A stretch of DNA of 64,000 nt, from NCBI RefSeq assembly GCF_041355105.1, contig NZ_JBFUPK010000004.1, positions 62,001-126,000 of the forward strand, in the 5' to 3' direction. A model generated the notes under the pieces. It was not told where the DNA came from. It worked only from the letters and a program-made list of their open reading frames with translations, and searched no databases. Shown piece after piece: positions 31,337 through 39,625 of this stretch (position 1 is the stretch's first letter; every line of letters begins with the position of its first letter). This DNA comes from Terriglobus sp. RCC_193 (GTDB taxonomy: Bacteria > Acidobacteriota > Terriglobia > Terriglobales > Acidobacteriaceae). Both the position numbers and the translations under genes were made by a program.

Positions 31337-32848
31337 ATGAATACGGCTTCTGCGGGGAACATGCATCCTGTTGCGCTTGCGGTTTTTTGTGTTGCGTTTG
31401 CGCTGGTAACGGTGGCGGGTTTTCTTGCCGCGAAATGGCGGCGTCCGAAAGAGGGCCTGCACTCGCTGGAGGAGTGGGGGCTGGGCGGGCGCTCATTTGG
31501 CACGCTGATCACGTGGTTTCTGCTGGGTGGCGACGTTTATACGGCCTATACCGTGATTGCGGTTCCTGCGGCGCTGTACGGCGCGGGCGCGCTGGGCTTC
31601 TTCGCCGTGCCGTACACCATCCTGATCTATCCGTACATGATGCTGGTGTTGCCGAAGCTGTGGACAGTGTGCCATCGCAATGGCTATGTGACGTTTGCGG
31701 ACTTTGTGAAGGGGCGGTTTGAGTTTCGTCCGCTGACCGTGGCGATTGCCCTTACGGGCATCCTGGCGCTGATGCCGTACATTGCGCTGCAGCTGGTGGG
31801 CATGAAGGTGGCGCTGGCGGCGATGGGGTTGCGCGGCGAGTGGCCGCTGATTCTTGCGTTCCTGATTCTTGCGTTCTACACGTATTCGGCTGGACTGCGC
31901 GCACCTGCGATCATCGCCGTGGTCAAGGACATCATGCTGTACGTGATGGTGATTGCCGCCGTGATCTGGCTGCCATCGAAGCTGGGCGGATTCGGACATA
32001 TCTTTGCGGTAGCGGCTGCGGAGCTGCCGAAGCATACGCCTCCCGGTGGAACGCTGTTGAAGGCAGGGCAGTTGCTGCCGTATTCGACGCTGGCAATTGG
32101 GTCTGCACTGGCGCTGATCCTGTATCCACATACGTCAACGGCGACGTTGTCATCATCCGGTCCGCAGACATTGCGACGGAATGCTGCGCTGCTGCCTGCG
32201 TACACGTTGATGCTGGGATTGCTGGCGCTGCTGGGTTATGTGGCGCTGGCTGCGGGTGTGAAGGCAGCGGATAAATCGGAAGTGATTCCGCTGTTGTTTC
32301 TGAACGGCTTTCCGGAATGGTTCGCGGGATTCTGTCTTGCTGCGGTTGCCATTGGCGCGCTGGTGCCTGCGGCGATCATGAGCATTGCTGCAGCGAACCT
32401 GTTCACGCGCAACCTGTGGGGCGAGTTTGTGCGTACGCCAATGACCGCGCAGAAGGAAGCGGCGCAGGCGAAGATCGTGTCGCTGGTGGTGAAGTTTGGC
32501 GCGCTGGCGTTTGTGCTGGAGACGCCCGGTTCTTACGCGATTGAGATGCAGTTGCTGGGCGGCATCTGGATTACGCAGTTGTTTCCCGCAGTGGTGTGCG
32601 GTGCATTTATGAAGCGTCGTGTGCTGCATCCGTGGGCCGTGTTTGCGGGCTGGCTTGCGGGTATGGTGTGGGGTTCGGGGATGGCCATTGCGCTGGAGTT
32701 CAAGGGCAGTGGCGTATATCCGCTGCATGTTTTCGGACAGACGTGGAGCATGTATGCGGCGATTCCTGCGCTGGTGCTGAATCTGGTGATCAGTTTTGGT
32801 TTGTCGCCGGTGTTTGCCCGGATGCGGCCGGTTGCTGTGAGTGCGTAG
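31337..32848 (+). CDS. Sodium:solute symporter (SSS family)
   Basis: A 503-residue inner-membrane transporter with about 13 hydrophobic segments. SLEEWGLGGRSFGTLITWFLLGGDVYTAYTV (in part) and the GNYVTFADFVKGRF-type segment NGYVTFADFVKGRF are characteristic of SSS proteins, notably the monocarboxylate/acetate-type branch. GALVPAAIMSIAAANLFTRNLW is the conserved helix-8/9 region. It couples sodium entry to import of a small solute; the substrate is not predictable from sequence. ATG at 31337 or 31364 could be the start. Divergent from the ABC ATPase gene by 71 bases. Confidence 0.9.
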   Translation: MNTASAGNMHPVALAVFCVAFALVTVAGFLAAKWRRPKEGLHSLEEWGLGGRSFGTLITWFLLGGDVYTAYTVIAVPAALYGAGALGFFAVPYTILIYPYMMLVLPKLWTVCHRNGYVTFADFVKGRFEFRPLTVAIALTGILALMPYIALQLVGMKVALAAMGLRGEWPLILAFLILAFYTYSAGLRAPAIIAVVKDIMLYVMVIAAVIWLPSKLGGFGHIFAVAAAELPKHTPPGGTLLKAGQLLPYSTLAIGSALALILYPHTSTATLSSSGPQTLRRNAALLPAYTLMLGLLALLGYVALAAGVKAADKSEVIPLLFLNGFPEWFAGFCLAAVAIGALVPAAIMSIAAANLFTRNLWGEFVRTPMTAQKEAAQAKIVSLVVKFGALAFVLETPGSYAIEMQLLGGIWITQLFPAVVCGAFMKRRVLHPWAVFAGWLAGMVWGSGMAIALEFKGSGVYPLHVFGQTWSMYAAIPALVLNLVISFGLSPVFARMRPVAVSA

Positions 32849-32908
32849 GGACGAGTTACAGTGACTTCCTGTTCCCTAAGTCAAAGCTCCAGGGAGTTGT
32901 CTCGTTCA

Positions 32909-33457
32909 TCATTTTCCGATGGCTGACAATAAGACGGTGAGTTGGATTTCCTCTCCTTCTTCGCACGATTGAGTGGCTTCTTCTTCAAGCTCCTGCAGCA
33001 ATGCATTCAGGCGACGAAGCTTTTTCTTGTCCGCCCGCAAGACGAAGAAGCGCACCATTGCATTTCGTTCAGCGCCAGTAAATCGCGCCTCACCGCTCGA
33101 CACGGCACTGGAAAATGCTCGCGCTCCGGCATCTGCGACTCGTGTCCCGGCGCGCCCATAGGTTTCCCTGCCTTCCGGCGTCTTCACGGCTTCTGAGGAG
33201 GAGAACTGGTTGGCAACCATAGCGTAAACCGCCTCTGGCCTCCTTGTTCCTTTTTGCTCCGCTGCAACCCGAATCAGTCCGAGATTCTCCATCTGCTTCA
33301 AGTGATGGTAAAGAGCTGTCGCCGGGCGCCCCATGCGATGAGCGAGCTCGCGCGCCGTGGCCTGCTTATCCATTTCAAGCCGCTGAATGATGGCAAGCCG
33401 GATGGGAGACGTGAGACTTTCAAGCTGTTCCAGAGTAAGGACATGTTTTTTAGGCAT
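32909..33457 (-). CDS. Winged-helix transcriptional regulator (ArsR-like)
   Basis: A 182-residue DNA-binding protein. The N-terminal part (LTSPIRLAIIQRLEMDKQATARELAHRMGRPATALYHHLKQMENLGLI, in part) is a helix-turn-helix, and the C-terminal part is a long helical domain with clustered charges (LRADKKKLRRLNALLQELEEEA). It resembles the ArsR/YqjI group without metal ligands. It is divergent from the serine hydrolase gene, and a 34-base palindrome lies between the two starts, so it probably represses both. The effector is unknown. Confidence 0.85.
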   Translation of the reverse strand: MPKKHVLTLEQLESLTSPIRLAIIQRLEMDKQATARELAHRMGRPATALYHHLKQMENLGLIRVAAEQKGTRRPEAVYAMVANQFSSSEAVKTPEGRETYGRAGTRVADAGARAFSSAVSSGEARFTGAERNAMVRFFVLRADKKKLRRLNALLQELEEEATQSCEEGEEIQLTVLLSAIGK

Positions 33458-33472
33458 CGTCAGGTCATTCCA

Positions 33473-33506
33473 AATAATTAAAAATATAAGTATATTTTAA
33501 ATTATT
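33473..33506. promoter_or_regulatory. Palindromic operator between divergent regulator and hydrolase genes
   Basis: Left arm AATAATTAAAAATATA and right arm TATATTTTAAATTATT are reverse complements at 15 of 16 positions, with a two-base centre AG. It sits almost midway between the two start codons (33457 and 33523) and is very AT-rich against its surroundings. Confidence 0.7.
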
Positions 33507-33522
33507 CAGCAGAGGCGTGTAC

Positions 33523-34947
33523 ATGAGATTTTCAGTGTTGGTCCTGTTCCTTACTTGTTTTTTCCTGCCCGGGTACAGTCAATCCCAAACTTTGCAGAGG
33601 CCAGCGGCAAGATGGATAAAGGCCGATCAAGACATCCGTACTGCGATCACCCGTTACGATGTTCCGGGTGCCTCCATCATGGTTATTGAGCATGGGCGCA
33701 TCGTATGGACCCATGCCTACGGAAAACGCGATATACAACACAATCTGGCTGTCCAGATGGATACACACTTCGAGATCGGCTCGATCACGAAGCAGTTTAC
33801 GGCGGTAAGCATTCTGCAACTGCGTGATGCGGGCAAGCTGAAGTTAGACGATCCACTGTCTGTCTATCTACCGGATGCTCCACATGCAAAAGAGGTGACG
33901 CTCAGAAATCTGTTGACCCATACCAGCGGGTTGCACGATTATCTTGACGGTCCTCCCGCAGAGATTGATCGCCTTGCTGCTCTTCCCATCAGCTACCATG
34001 ATCTGCTCTCACGCGTGGCTGCCATGCCTTTGGACTTCCCGCCAGGCAGCCAGTGGTCCTACTCCAACACGGGGTATCTCTTGCTTGGCAAGGTGATTGA
34101 GGTGGTTTCCGGTGAGCCATATCGGGATTACATCCAGCAGCGCATCCTGAACCCTCTCGGAATGAGGAACACTTTTACAACAGCCGATGAGAGCCATCTC
34201 CCCAACATGGCGATTGGATATCGCCATGAGAACGGAGTGCAGGCAATCGCTCCGTTCATCGACCCCAGTTGGGGGTCGTCCGCTGGCTTCCTGATCAGCA
34301 CCCCGGAGGATCTCAGCCGCTGGGATGCAGCACTGCACGGTGGAAAGGTTGTTTCACCGGCTAGTTATCGCGAGATGACAACCGCCTTTATGACCACGAA
34401 GAATGGAAGCGCCGATTATGGTTTTGGACTCTTTGTGGATTCGATGTATGGACAACCGAGAGTTGGTCATACGGGCGGAGCGCAGGGGTTCACCGCAGCC
34501 GATGAGTATTTTCCCGAACAAGATACGCGAATCATTGCGCTGACCAACTCAGGCGACAAGACCCCCGAAGCCGGAGAGACACTCACCAACATCGTCTTTG
34601 CGGATCTTTATCCCTCTATCGCAGCCAATGCCCTGAAACCGGCAACGGAAGAGAACAGCCTGGTGACACAGGCGGCCGGTGCCGCATTCCGTGAGCTCCA
34701 AACAGGGGCGAACTACATGCACTTTAGTTCCAGGCTGAAAGACAAATTTGCCCACGGTTCAGGTGAGAAGTTTAAGACGAGTCTCTCTCCGTATGGACCA
34801 GCTTCTGCCGCGATATTTCGACACACTCGCCTGGAGGGAGGCTACCAATGGTACGACTACCTGATCTTGTTTGGACCAGGAGTCTCCATTCCTTTCAGCG
34901 TGAGGATGGATCAGGATGGTGTAGTTGCGGGATTTTCTATCGGATGA
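33523..34947 (+). CDS. Serine hydrolase of the class C beta-lactamase/DD-peptidase family
   Basis: A 474-residue exported enzyme. Signal peptide MRFSVLVLFLTCFFLPGYSQ. Catalytic motifs in order: SITK in FEIGSITKQFTAV (nucleophile Ser and Lys), YSN in WSYSNTGYLLLG, and HTG in RVGHTGGAQGF (in the usual KTG position). The family includes beta-lactamases, DD-peptidases and esterases, so substrate is uncertain. A C-terminal domain of about 115 residues (from about 360) is not recognised. ATG 33523 is preferred to GTG 33517. Base composition is slightly lower in GC than its neighbours, together with its divergent regulator, suggesting one acquired unit. Confidence 0.88.
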   Translation: MRFSVLVLFLTCFFLPGYSQSQTLQRPAARWIKADQDIRTAITRYDVPGASIMVIEHGRIVWTHAYGKRDIQHNLAVQMDTHFEIGSITKQFTAVSILQLRDAGKLKLDDPLSVYLPDAPHAKEVTLRNLLTHTSGLHDYLDGPPAEIDRLAALPISYHDLLSRVAAMPLDFPPGSQWSYSNTGYLLLGKVIEVVSGEPYRDYIQQRILNPLGMRNTFTTADESHLPNMAIGYRHENGVQAIAPFIDPSWGSSAGFLISTPEDLSRWDAALHGGKVVSPASYREMTTAFMTTKNGSADYGFGLFVDSMYGQPRVGHTGGAQGFTAADEYFPEQDTRIIALTNSGDKTPEAGETLTNIVFADLYPSIAANALKPATEENSLVTQAAGAAFRELQTGANYMHFSSRLKDKFAHGSGEKFKTSLSPYGPASAAIFRHTRLEGGYQWYDYLILFGPGVSIPFSVRMDQDGVVAGFSIG

Positions 34948-35080
34948 GGTGGGCTGCTCAAATGTCAACTCCGATCTATTCAAAACAGGATGGGATTGTT
35001 ATTCCTGACAGCGGAAGCGAGCAGTGAGCGTAGAGCGCCCCTGACATTCCGATCTATCGTCATTCGCTAAGCCATCGTTG

Positions 35081-35917
35081 CTAGTTGTCAGATGGTTTTT
35101 CAACGTGGTCTATGACAAGCAGGCGGACTGGACCTTTGGCTGGTTGCAGCTTGAGGCCAAGCTGTTCCTGGATCGCGGTAAAGATGTCCGGGGTGTTCTG
35201 CTCGGAAATGTCTGGACGAATCGCAGCGGACTCTGGTGTCCATCGCAGTTCGACGTCGTAGTGTCCCGACAGGTTTGTCATGTCCACGACGGGTTTGGAC
35301 AAGAGCCAGGATAGGCTTGCTGCGAACTCGCTGGACGACAGCTTGTAACCCTTTGTGTAGCCGGTGTGGTTCTCCAGGTCACCGCAGGGCGCATCATGGG
35401 GAATGCCTTCAGGATGAGAGAAGGGGCGAGGGCAGTCTGTTTTCACGACAGACTCTCGCAGTTTGCCCGGCTTTGTAACCACAAGGTTGTAGACAGGCTG
35501 CTCCCTCATCTCCCAGTGGTATTTGAGTTGGAAACAATCTTCCAGAACGCCCTGAAGCATGAGAGGGATGTCGTCGAAGTCGTGGGCTTCAGCGGGCTTT
35601 GCGTTCAGGTCATACCCTGCGGATCTGATCCAATCGGGACCGCCGGAAATCTGGTAGGGCTGCAGCTGAAAGGCGTAATGGATGAGCATCCACAGGGAGC
35701 TATTGTCGGAGGTGAATCGTCCGTCAGGATATGCCTGAAAGTTGTTGAAGTTCCTGCGATCGCCCGGGTCGTGGGCCCGTACAGAGGCAACTTCGAAGGA
35801 AGGCCGTTTTGTATTGGCGTGGGAGGTCGCGGTCTGCCCCATTGCAACGACCGAGATGGGCGCAACCAGCATGGTCAAGGCGAGAAGCTTCCTGACCGGA
35901 TGCATCCACTCGAACAT
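35081..35917 (-). CDS. TIGR03435-family protein
   Basis: A 278-residue exported protein of the soil-associated TIGR03435 family, which is expanded in Acidobacteria and has no known function. A hydrophobic N-terminus (KLLALTMLVAPISVVAMGQ) is followed by the signature RPSFEVASVR, the central LIHYAFQLQPYQISGGPDW and the end LLVIDHVEKPSDN. Some relatives are linked to peptidase-like M56 regions. It lies just after the MCE gene on the same strand. The relic at 14639-14848 has the same two ends. Confidence 0.9.
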   Translation of the reverse strand: MFEWMHPVRKLLALTMLVAPISVVAMGQTATSHANTKRPSFEVASVRAHDPGDRRNFNNFQAYPDGRFTSDNSSLWMLIHYAFQLQPYQISGGPDWIRSAGYDLNAKPAEAHDFDDIPLMLQGVLEDCFQLKYHWEMREQPVYNLVVTKPGKLRESVVKTDCPRPFSHPEGIPHDAPCGDLENHTGYTKGYKLSSSEFAASLSWLLSKPVVDMTNLSGHYDVELRWTPESAAIRPDISEQNTPDIFTAIQEQLGLKLQPAKGPVRLLVIDHVEKPSDN

Positions 35918-35946
35918 GTTGCTCTCTTCTCAGAAAGAACGATTGA

Positions 35947-37065
35947 TTAAAAGACCTTGAAGTGGATGGTCAGGTACTTCTTCGGATCGCTGCGGATGGT
36001 GTTCACCAGCATCTGCGAATCGACGGCGAGCTTATCCAGGTTGTGATACAGCGCAGGATCTTTTACGAGCAGACCGGCCGTGCCTTCACCCTTGTTGATG
36101 CCGGACAGAAGGCTGTTCAGATTGGTGACGGTGTCGTTCAGCTTGCCTGCAAAGGCCGGATCCTTTGCGAGCAGGCCGAGCGCGCCCTTTCCTTGATCGG
36201 CCTCAGCCAGCAGGCTGTTCGCGTGGGCCAGTGTGGAGTTCAGGTTGTTGTACAGGGCATCGTCATGCAGCAGCTTACCTGCGGAACCTTTGCCAGCAGC
36301 CAGGTCATCCACAATTCTGTTCAGTTTGGCTGTGGCCTGGTCCAGGTTGTTATAGACGTCATCGTCATGCAGCAGCTTGCCGACGGACCCCTTGCCGTTG
36401 TTCAGATTCACTTCCAGCGTGTGCAGTTCTTCAATGGTGGCGTTGGCGCGCTTGTAGAGCGTGTCGTCGTAGATGAGTCCGCCGACGGAACCCTGACCGG
36501 AGGCGATCTTGTCCACGATGCGATCCAGCTTGGCCAGGATAACGTTCAGGCTTTCAATGGTGCCCTGGCTGGATTTCACCACGTCCTGCAGGTTCGGGGT
36601 CTCCAGCGTTTTCAGCTCCGCATGATCCTCCACCATGGGACCATTGGCAGTCTGGCTATTCAGATCAATCACCGTGTCGCCGAGCACACCCACGGTGGAG
36701 AGCGATGCACGCGTGTCCAAATGCAGGTCTGGCTGGAACTTACCGTCGATACGCATGACCACCTGGATGGGTGTCAGCTTGCGCTTGGGGTCATGCACCA
36801 CGTTGACGGATTTGACGGTGCCGATGGTGACGCCCTGCAGGTTGACGGCGGCGCCTTCCTTCACGCCCGCGGCATTTTCAAAGTAGGTGTAGAGGGTCAG
36901 CTTGCGAGAGAACAAGCCCAGTCCCTGCGCGCTGGTCATAAAGAAGAGGAGCGCGATCAACAGGGATAGCGACACCATGACCACAATGCCCACCTTCAGT
37001 TGCGACCACTTCACTTCACTCTGGCTGGGCATGCGTGCGGGGCTACTCCTAAATAGATCAATCAT
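35947..37065 (-). CDS. MlaD/MCE-domain protein with five internal repeats
   Basis: A 372-residue inner-membrane-anchored protein. Transmembrane segment about 26-48 (VGIVVMVSLSLLIALLFFM), then the MCE/MlaD domain about 55-145 (YTYFENAAGVKEGAAVNLQG and GVTIGTVKSV). From about 189 to 360 come five units of about 34 residues with the pattern G-x-G-[ST/A]-x-G-x-L-x-x-D-[DP]-x-[LVF]-Y-x-x-[LA]-[ND], such as GKGSVGKLLHDDDVYNNLD and GKGSAGKLLHDDALYNNLN. The family carries lipids between membranes or to the outer membrane. No MlaE permease or ATPase is adjacent. ATG at 37032 is an alternative start that removes eleven residues. Confidence 0.88.
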   Translation of the reverse strand: MIDLFRSSPARMPSQSEVKWSQLKVGIVVMVSLSLLIALLFFMTSAQGLGLFSRKLTLYTYFENAAGVKEGAAVNLQGVTIGTVKSVNVVHDPKRKLTPIQVVMRIDGKFQPDLHLDTRASLSTVGVLGDTVIDLNSQTANGPMVEDHAELKTLETPNLQDVVKSSQGTIESLNVILAKLDRIVDKIASGQGSVGGLIYDDTLYKRANATIEELHTLEVNLNNGKGSVGKLLHDDDVYNNLDQATAKLNRIVDDLAAGKGSAGKLLHDDALYNNLNSTLAHANSLLAEADQGKGALGLLAKDPAFAGKLNDTVTNLNSLLSGINKGEGTAGLLVKDPALYHNLDKLAVDSQMLVNTIRSDPKKYLTIHFKVF

Positions 37066-37148
37066 GTGCGGGGCATGTGCGTACCCCGGACCAGATCATT
37101 CCAAACGAAAGCTTACGGTAAATGGATGCAGTTCCTGCAACTTTCGTT

Positions 37149-37538
37149 TCAAAACGTCGGCAGGCTCTCCAGAACTACCTGTGCAATGGCCAGGTCGCGG
37201 CCATGGGACAGGCTGAGATGCGCTGCGGTCACTCCCATGGTAGCGGCTCTTTCGGCTGCGCGGCCATGAAAGAGCATCGTGGGACGTCCGCCGGAAAGAT
37301 GTGCCACTTCGATCTCGCGCCAACTCACGCCGCGGGCAATGCCAGTGCCGAGAGCTTTTGCCCCGGCTTCCTTGGCGGCAAAGCGCGCTGCAAGGCTTTC
37401 TGCGCAGTTTCTCTTGCGCATGCAATAGGCGATTTCGCGTGGTGTGTAGATGCGATCCAGAAAGCGTTCTCCGAATCGATCCACGGAATCCTGAATACGC
37501 GAAATTTCAGTCAGGTCAACGCCCGTTCCAATGATCAA
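37149..37538 (-). CDS. acpS: Holo-[acyl-carrier-protein] synthase
   Basis: Transfers 4'-phosphopantetheine from CoA to apo-ACP, activating it for fatty-acid synthesis. The 129-residue protein has MIIGTGVDLTEISRIQ, RFLDRIYTPREIAYC and AARFAAKEAGAKALGTG, covering the Mg/CoA site Asp and Glu residues of the AcpS family, and ends LSLSHGRDLAIAQVVLE. It is upstream of the MCE gene on the same strand, with about 80 bases between. No acyl carrier protein gene is nearby. Confidence 0.94.
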   Translation of the reverse strand: MIIGTGVDLTEISRIQDSVDRFGERFLDRIYTPREIAYCMRKRNCAESLAARFAAKEAGAKALGTGIARGVSWREIEVAHLSGGRPTMLFHGRAAERAATMGVTAAHLSLSHGRDLAIAQVVLESLPTF

Positions 37539-37615
37539 GAGAAAATTCCTTCCATACCCTTATGAGACATCAGAAGAGCACTTTCCGATAGAGGCAACTG
37601 TTCTGCAACAGGGCA

Positions 37616-38056
37616 GTGGAGGCCATCACGAGGGCTGATGAGCAGGCCGATATGCCTGTTGTGAGTGATCCTGCAAGACAACCCGAACTGCGACTGCGCG
37701 GTTTTACCTTCCTGGAACGAAATGCACTGATACCGGAGCTGGGGGTGTCGATTGACCACGCCGGGGGATGGGTGCTGGACCGCAGGACGCTGGATGCCAA
37801 TTCGCTGGAACTGGTGATGGAGTCCCGAGCCGCATCGTTGCCGGATGTGTATGGAGCGCTGCTGAGTAGCGGTCTGGAACTGACCCGCGACAGCCATCGT
37901 GCGCTGGCACAGCGATGCCTTTGCAGCCAGTACCTGCCGCTGCGACGTGGAGCGATGGGCATTGTGCTGATGTATGTGGAGATCCAGTTTCTGGAGCAGT
38001 CGGCGCAGCCTTTGGACATGGTCCAGGTTCTACCTTTGAAGAGTGCCGTCGCCTGA
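37616..38056 (+). CDS. Hypothetical protein
   Basis: A protein of 146 residues (134 if ATG 37652 is used). Soluble, with no signal or membrane segment. A beta-rich start (LRLRGFTFLERNALIPELGVSI) is followed by helices (SLPDVYGALLSSGLELTRDSHRALAQRCLC in part) and EIQFLEQSAQPLDMVQVLPL. No family is recognised; it appears to be a lineage-specific protein. It is the first of two plus-strand genes before the S4 gene, 43 bases apart. Function is unknown. Confidence 0.7.
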   Translation: MEAITRADEQADMPVVSDPARQPELRLRGFTFLERNALIPELGVSIDHAGGWVLDRRTLDANSLELVMESRAASLPDVYGALLSSGLELTRDSHRALAQRCLCSQYLPLRRGAMGIVLMYVEIQFLEQSAQPLDMVQVLPLKSAVA

Positions 38057-38099
38057 TTCTTTGCCATTTCCGTTGCTGTGAAGGCAAGATGGAGACCAG

Positions 38100-38477
38100 A
38101 TGGATTCGGTTCGGTTGGATAAATGGCTGTGGGCGGCGCGCTTCTTTAAGACGCGTGCGCTGGCGGTGAAGGCGTGCGAGCTGGGCAGGATCAAGCTGCG
38201 TGACCAGCCGGTGAAACCTGCGCGCGAAATCAAACCTGGCGACGTGTTGCGCGTCACCAACGACGGCGGTACGTTCACCGTGGATGTGCTGGCGCTAAGC
38301 GATGTGCGCGGGCCTGCGGCGGTGGCACAGACGCTTTATCGCGAGACGGAAGAAAGCGTGGCCGCTCGTAAGCGCGAGGAAGAGGCGCGGAAGATGAATC
38401 CGTGGTTCGAAATGGATCGCTCCGCGAGGCCGACGAAACGGGATCGCAGGGACCTGAGCCGTTTGCGCGGGCGGTAA
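38100..38477 (+). CDS. hslR: S4-domain RNA-binding protein (Hsp15/HslR family)
   Basis: A 125-residue basic protein. The S4 domain fills the first part (VRLDKWLWAARFFKTRALAVKACELGRIKL in part; PGDVLRVTNDG). In the Hsp15 family this domain binds stalled 50S subunits carrying nascent chains and helps recycle them. The tail (VAARKREEEARKMNPWFEMD...RPTKRDRRDLSRLRGR) is highly charged, as in HslR. It sits just after a small hypothetical gene on the same strand. A repeat block follows. Confidence 0.85.
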   Translation: MDSVRLDKWLWAARFFKTRALAVKACELGRIKLRDQPVKPAREIKPGDVLRVTNDGGTFTVDVLALSDVRGPAAVAQTLYRETEESVAARKREEEARKMNPWFEMDRSARPTKRDRRDLSRLRGR

Positions 38478-38489
38478 GGACGTCACGCT

Positions 38490-38690
38490 TGAGTTCGTCA
38501 TCCTGAGCGAAACGAAGTGAAGTCGAAGGACCTGCTTTTCCTTTCAACCCACAAGGATATTTCCGGAAGCATTGGGGCTATACCGAAGTTATCCATGAAC
38601 CGTGTAGAGGGCACAGAAGAAAGCAGGTCCTTCGGCTTCGCTCAGGATGACGGACTTCGTTCGTATGAGCTTTGCCTTGGCGGGATGACG
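38490..38690. repeat. Inverted pair of repeat cores (block 9)
   Basis: The left copy (38498-38544) is in reverse orientation, with TTCGTCATCCTGAGCGAAACG and GTCGAAGGACCTGCTTTTCC. The right copy (38610-38664) is in forward orientation, with GCAGGTCCTTCGGCTTCGCT and hairpin ACGGAC-TTC-GTTCGT (38650-38664, one G-U pair). The two arms could fold back on each other. Between convergent genes. Confidence 0.8.
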
Positions 38691-38713
38691 GACGTTTTCT
38701 AACGCAATCAAAC

Positions 38714-39607
38714 TTACAGCAGCACGCCGGGATGCGCGTGGAGCCAGTAAAGAATCACTGCGCCCACAATGATGCGGTAGATGGCGAAGATAGCGAAGCC
38801 CCGGGTGCGCACCCACGACAGGAACCACGCCACCACCACGTAGGCCACCACAAACGAAACGGCCATGCCGATGATGAGGACGATCCAGCGTTCCGGTCCC
38901 ATCACCAGCGGTGTGAGAGCCTCTGCGCCCTGTGCTGCGATGTCCTTTGCGCTGGGATGGATTGCCTTCAACAGCGAATAACCGGTGGCGGCCATCATGG
39001 TCGGAATGGAGAGCAGGAACGAGAACTCCAGCGCGGCGGGGCGATCCATGCCCACGATCTGACCCGCGGCAATGGTGCTCATGGAGCGCGAGGTACCGGG
39101 TACAACGGCGGACAGCACCTGGCAGATGCCGATCCAGATGGCCTGCGGCAGGGTCATGTCCTCCACATGCGTGGTGGAGGGTTCGCGGCGCGATGCCCAG
39201 AAATCCACGGCCCACATGATGATGCCGCCGATAAGCAGCGCCAGTGCGATGACCGTCATGTTCTCAAGGTTCTCGCCGATCTTTTTCGTCAGCAGCTTTG
39301 CCGGCAACGCCGTGCAGACGAAGGCGATGAGCGTGAGCGAGATGGGGTGCGTCAACCATGTCTTGTCGCCACGTTCGCCCTGCGGGAAGGTGTGGAAATA
39401 ACGCACGATGCGCAGCAGGAAGAAGAGCAGCAGCGCCAGGATGGCTCCAAGCTGGATGACGATGGTGTACATCTTCCAGAACGGGTCGGCCAGCGGGATG
39501 TGCAGCAGCGCTTCGGTGATGCGAAGGTGCGCGGTGGAACTGACCGGCAGGAACTCGGTGAGGCCTTCAACGATGCCAAGGATGATGGAAAGAATGTATG
39601 CGTTCAA
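38714..39607 (-). CDS. uppP: Undecaprenyl-diphosphate phosphatase
   Basis: Recycles the lipid carrier for peptidoglycan by removing a phosphate from undecaprenyl diphosphate. A 297-residue integral membrane protein of the BacA type with the two motifs EGLTEFLPVSSTAHL (near the N-terminus) and VPGTSRSMSTIAAG (middle), followed by LLSIPTMMAATGYSLLK. About eight membrane segments. It lies in an island with wall-related genes only by wider context, since the adjacent 39626-40609 gene is unrelated. Overexpression of this family confers bacitracin resistance in other species. Confidence 0.95.
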   Translation of the reverse strand: MNAYILSIILGIVEGLTEFLPVSSTAHLRITEALLHIPLADPFWKMYTIVIQLGAILALLLFFLLRIVRYFHTFPQGERGDKTWLTHPISLTLIAFVCTALPAKLLTKKIGENLENMTVIALALLIGGIIMWAVDFWASRREPSTTHVEDMTLPQAIWIGICQVLSAVVPGTSRSMSTIAAGQIVGMDRPAALEFSFLLSIPTMMAATGYSLLKAIHPSAKDIAAQGAEALTPLVMGPERWIVLIIGMAVSFVVAYVVVAWFLSWVRTRGFAIFAIYRIIVGAVILYWLHAHPGVLL

Positions 39608-39625
39608 AGGGCCTTCACCAGCGGT

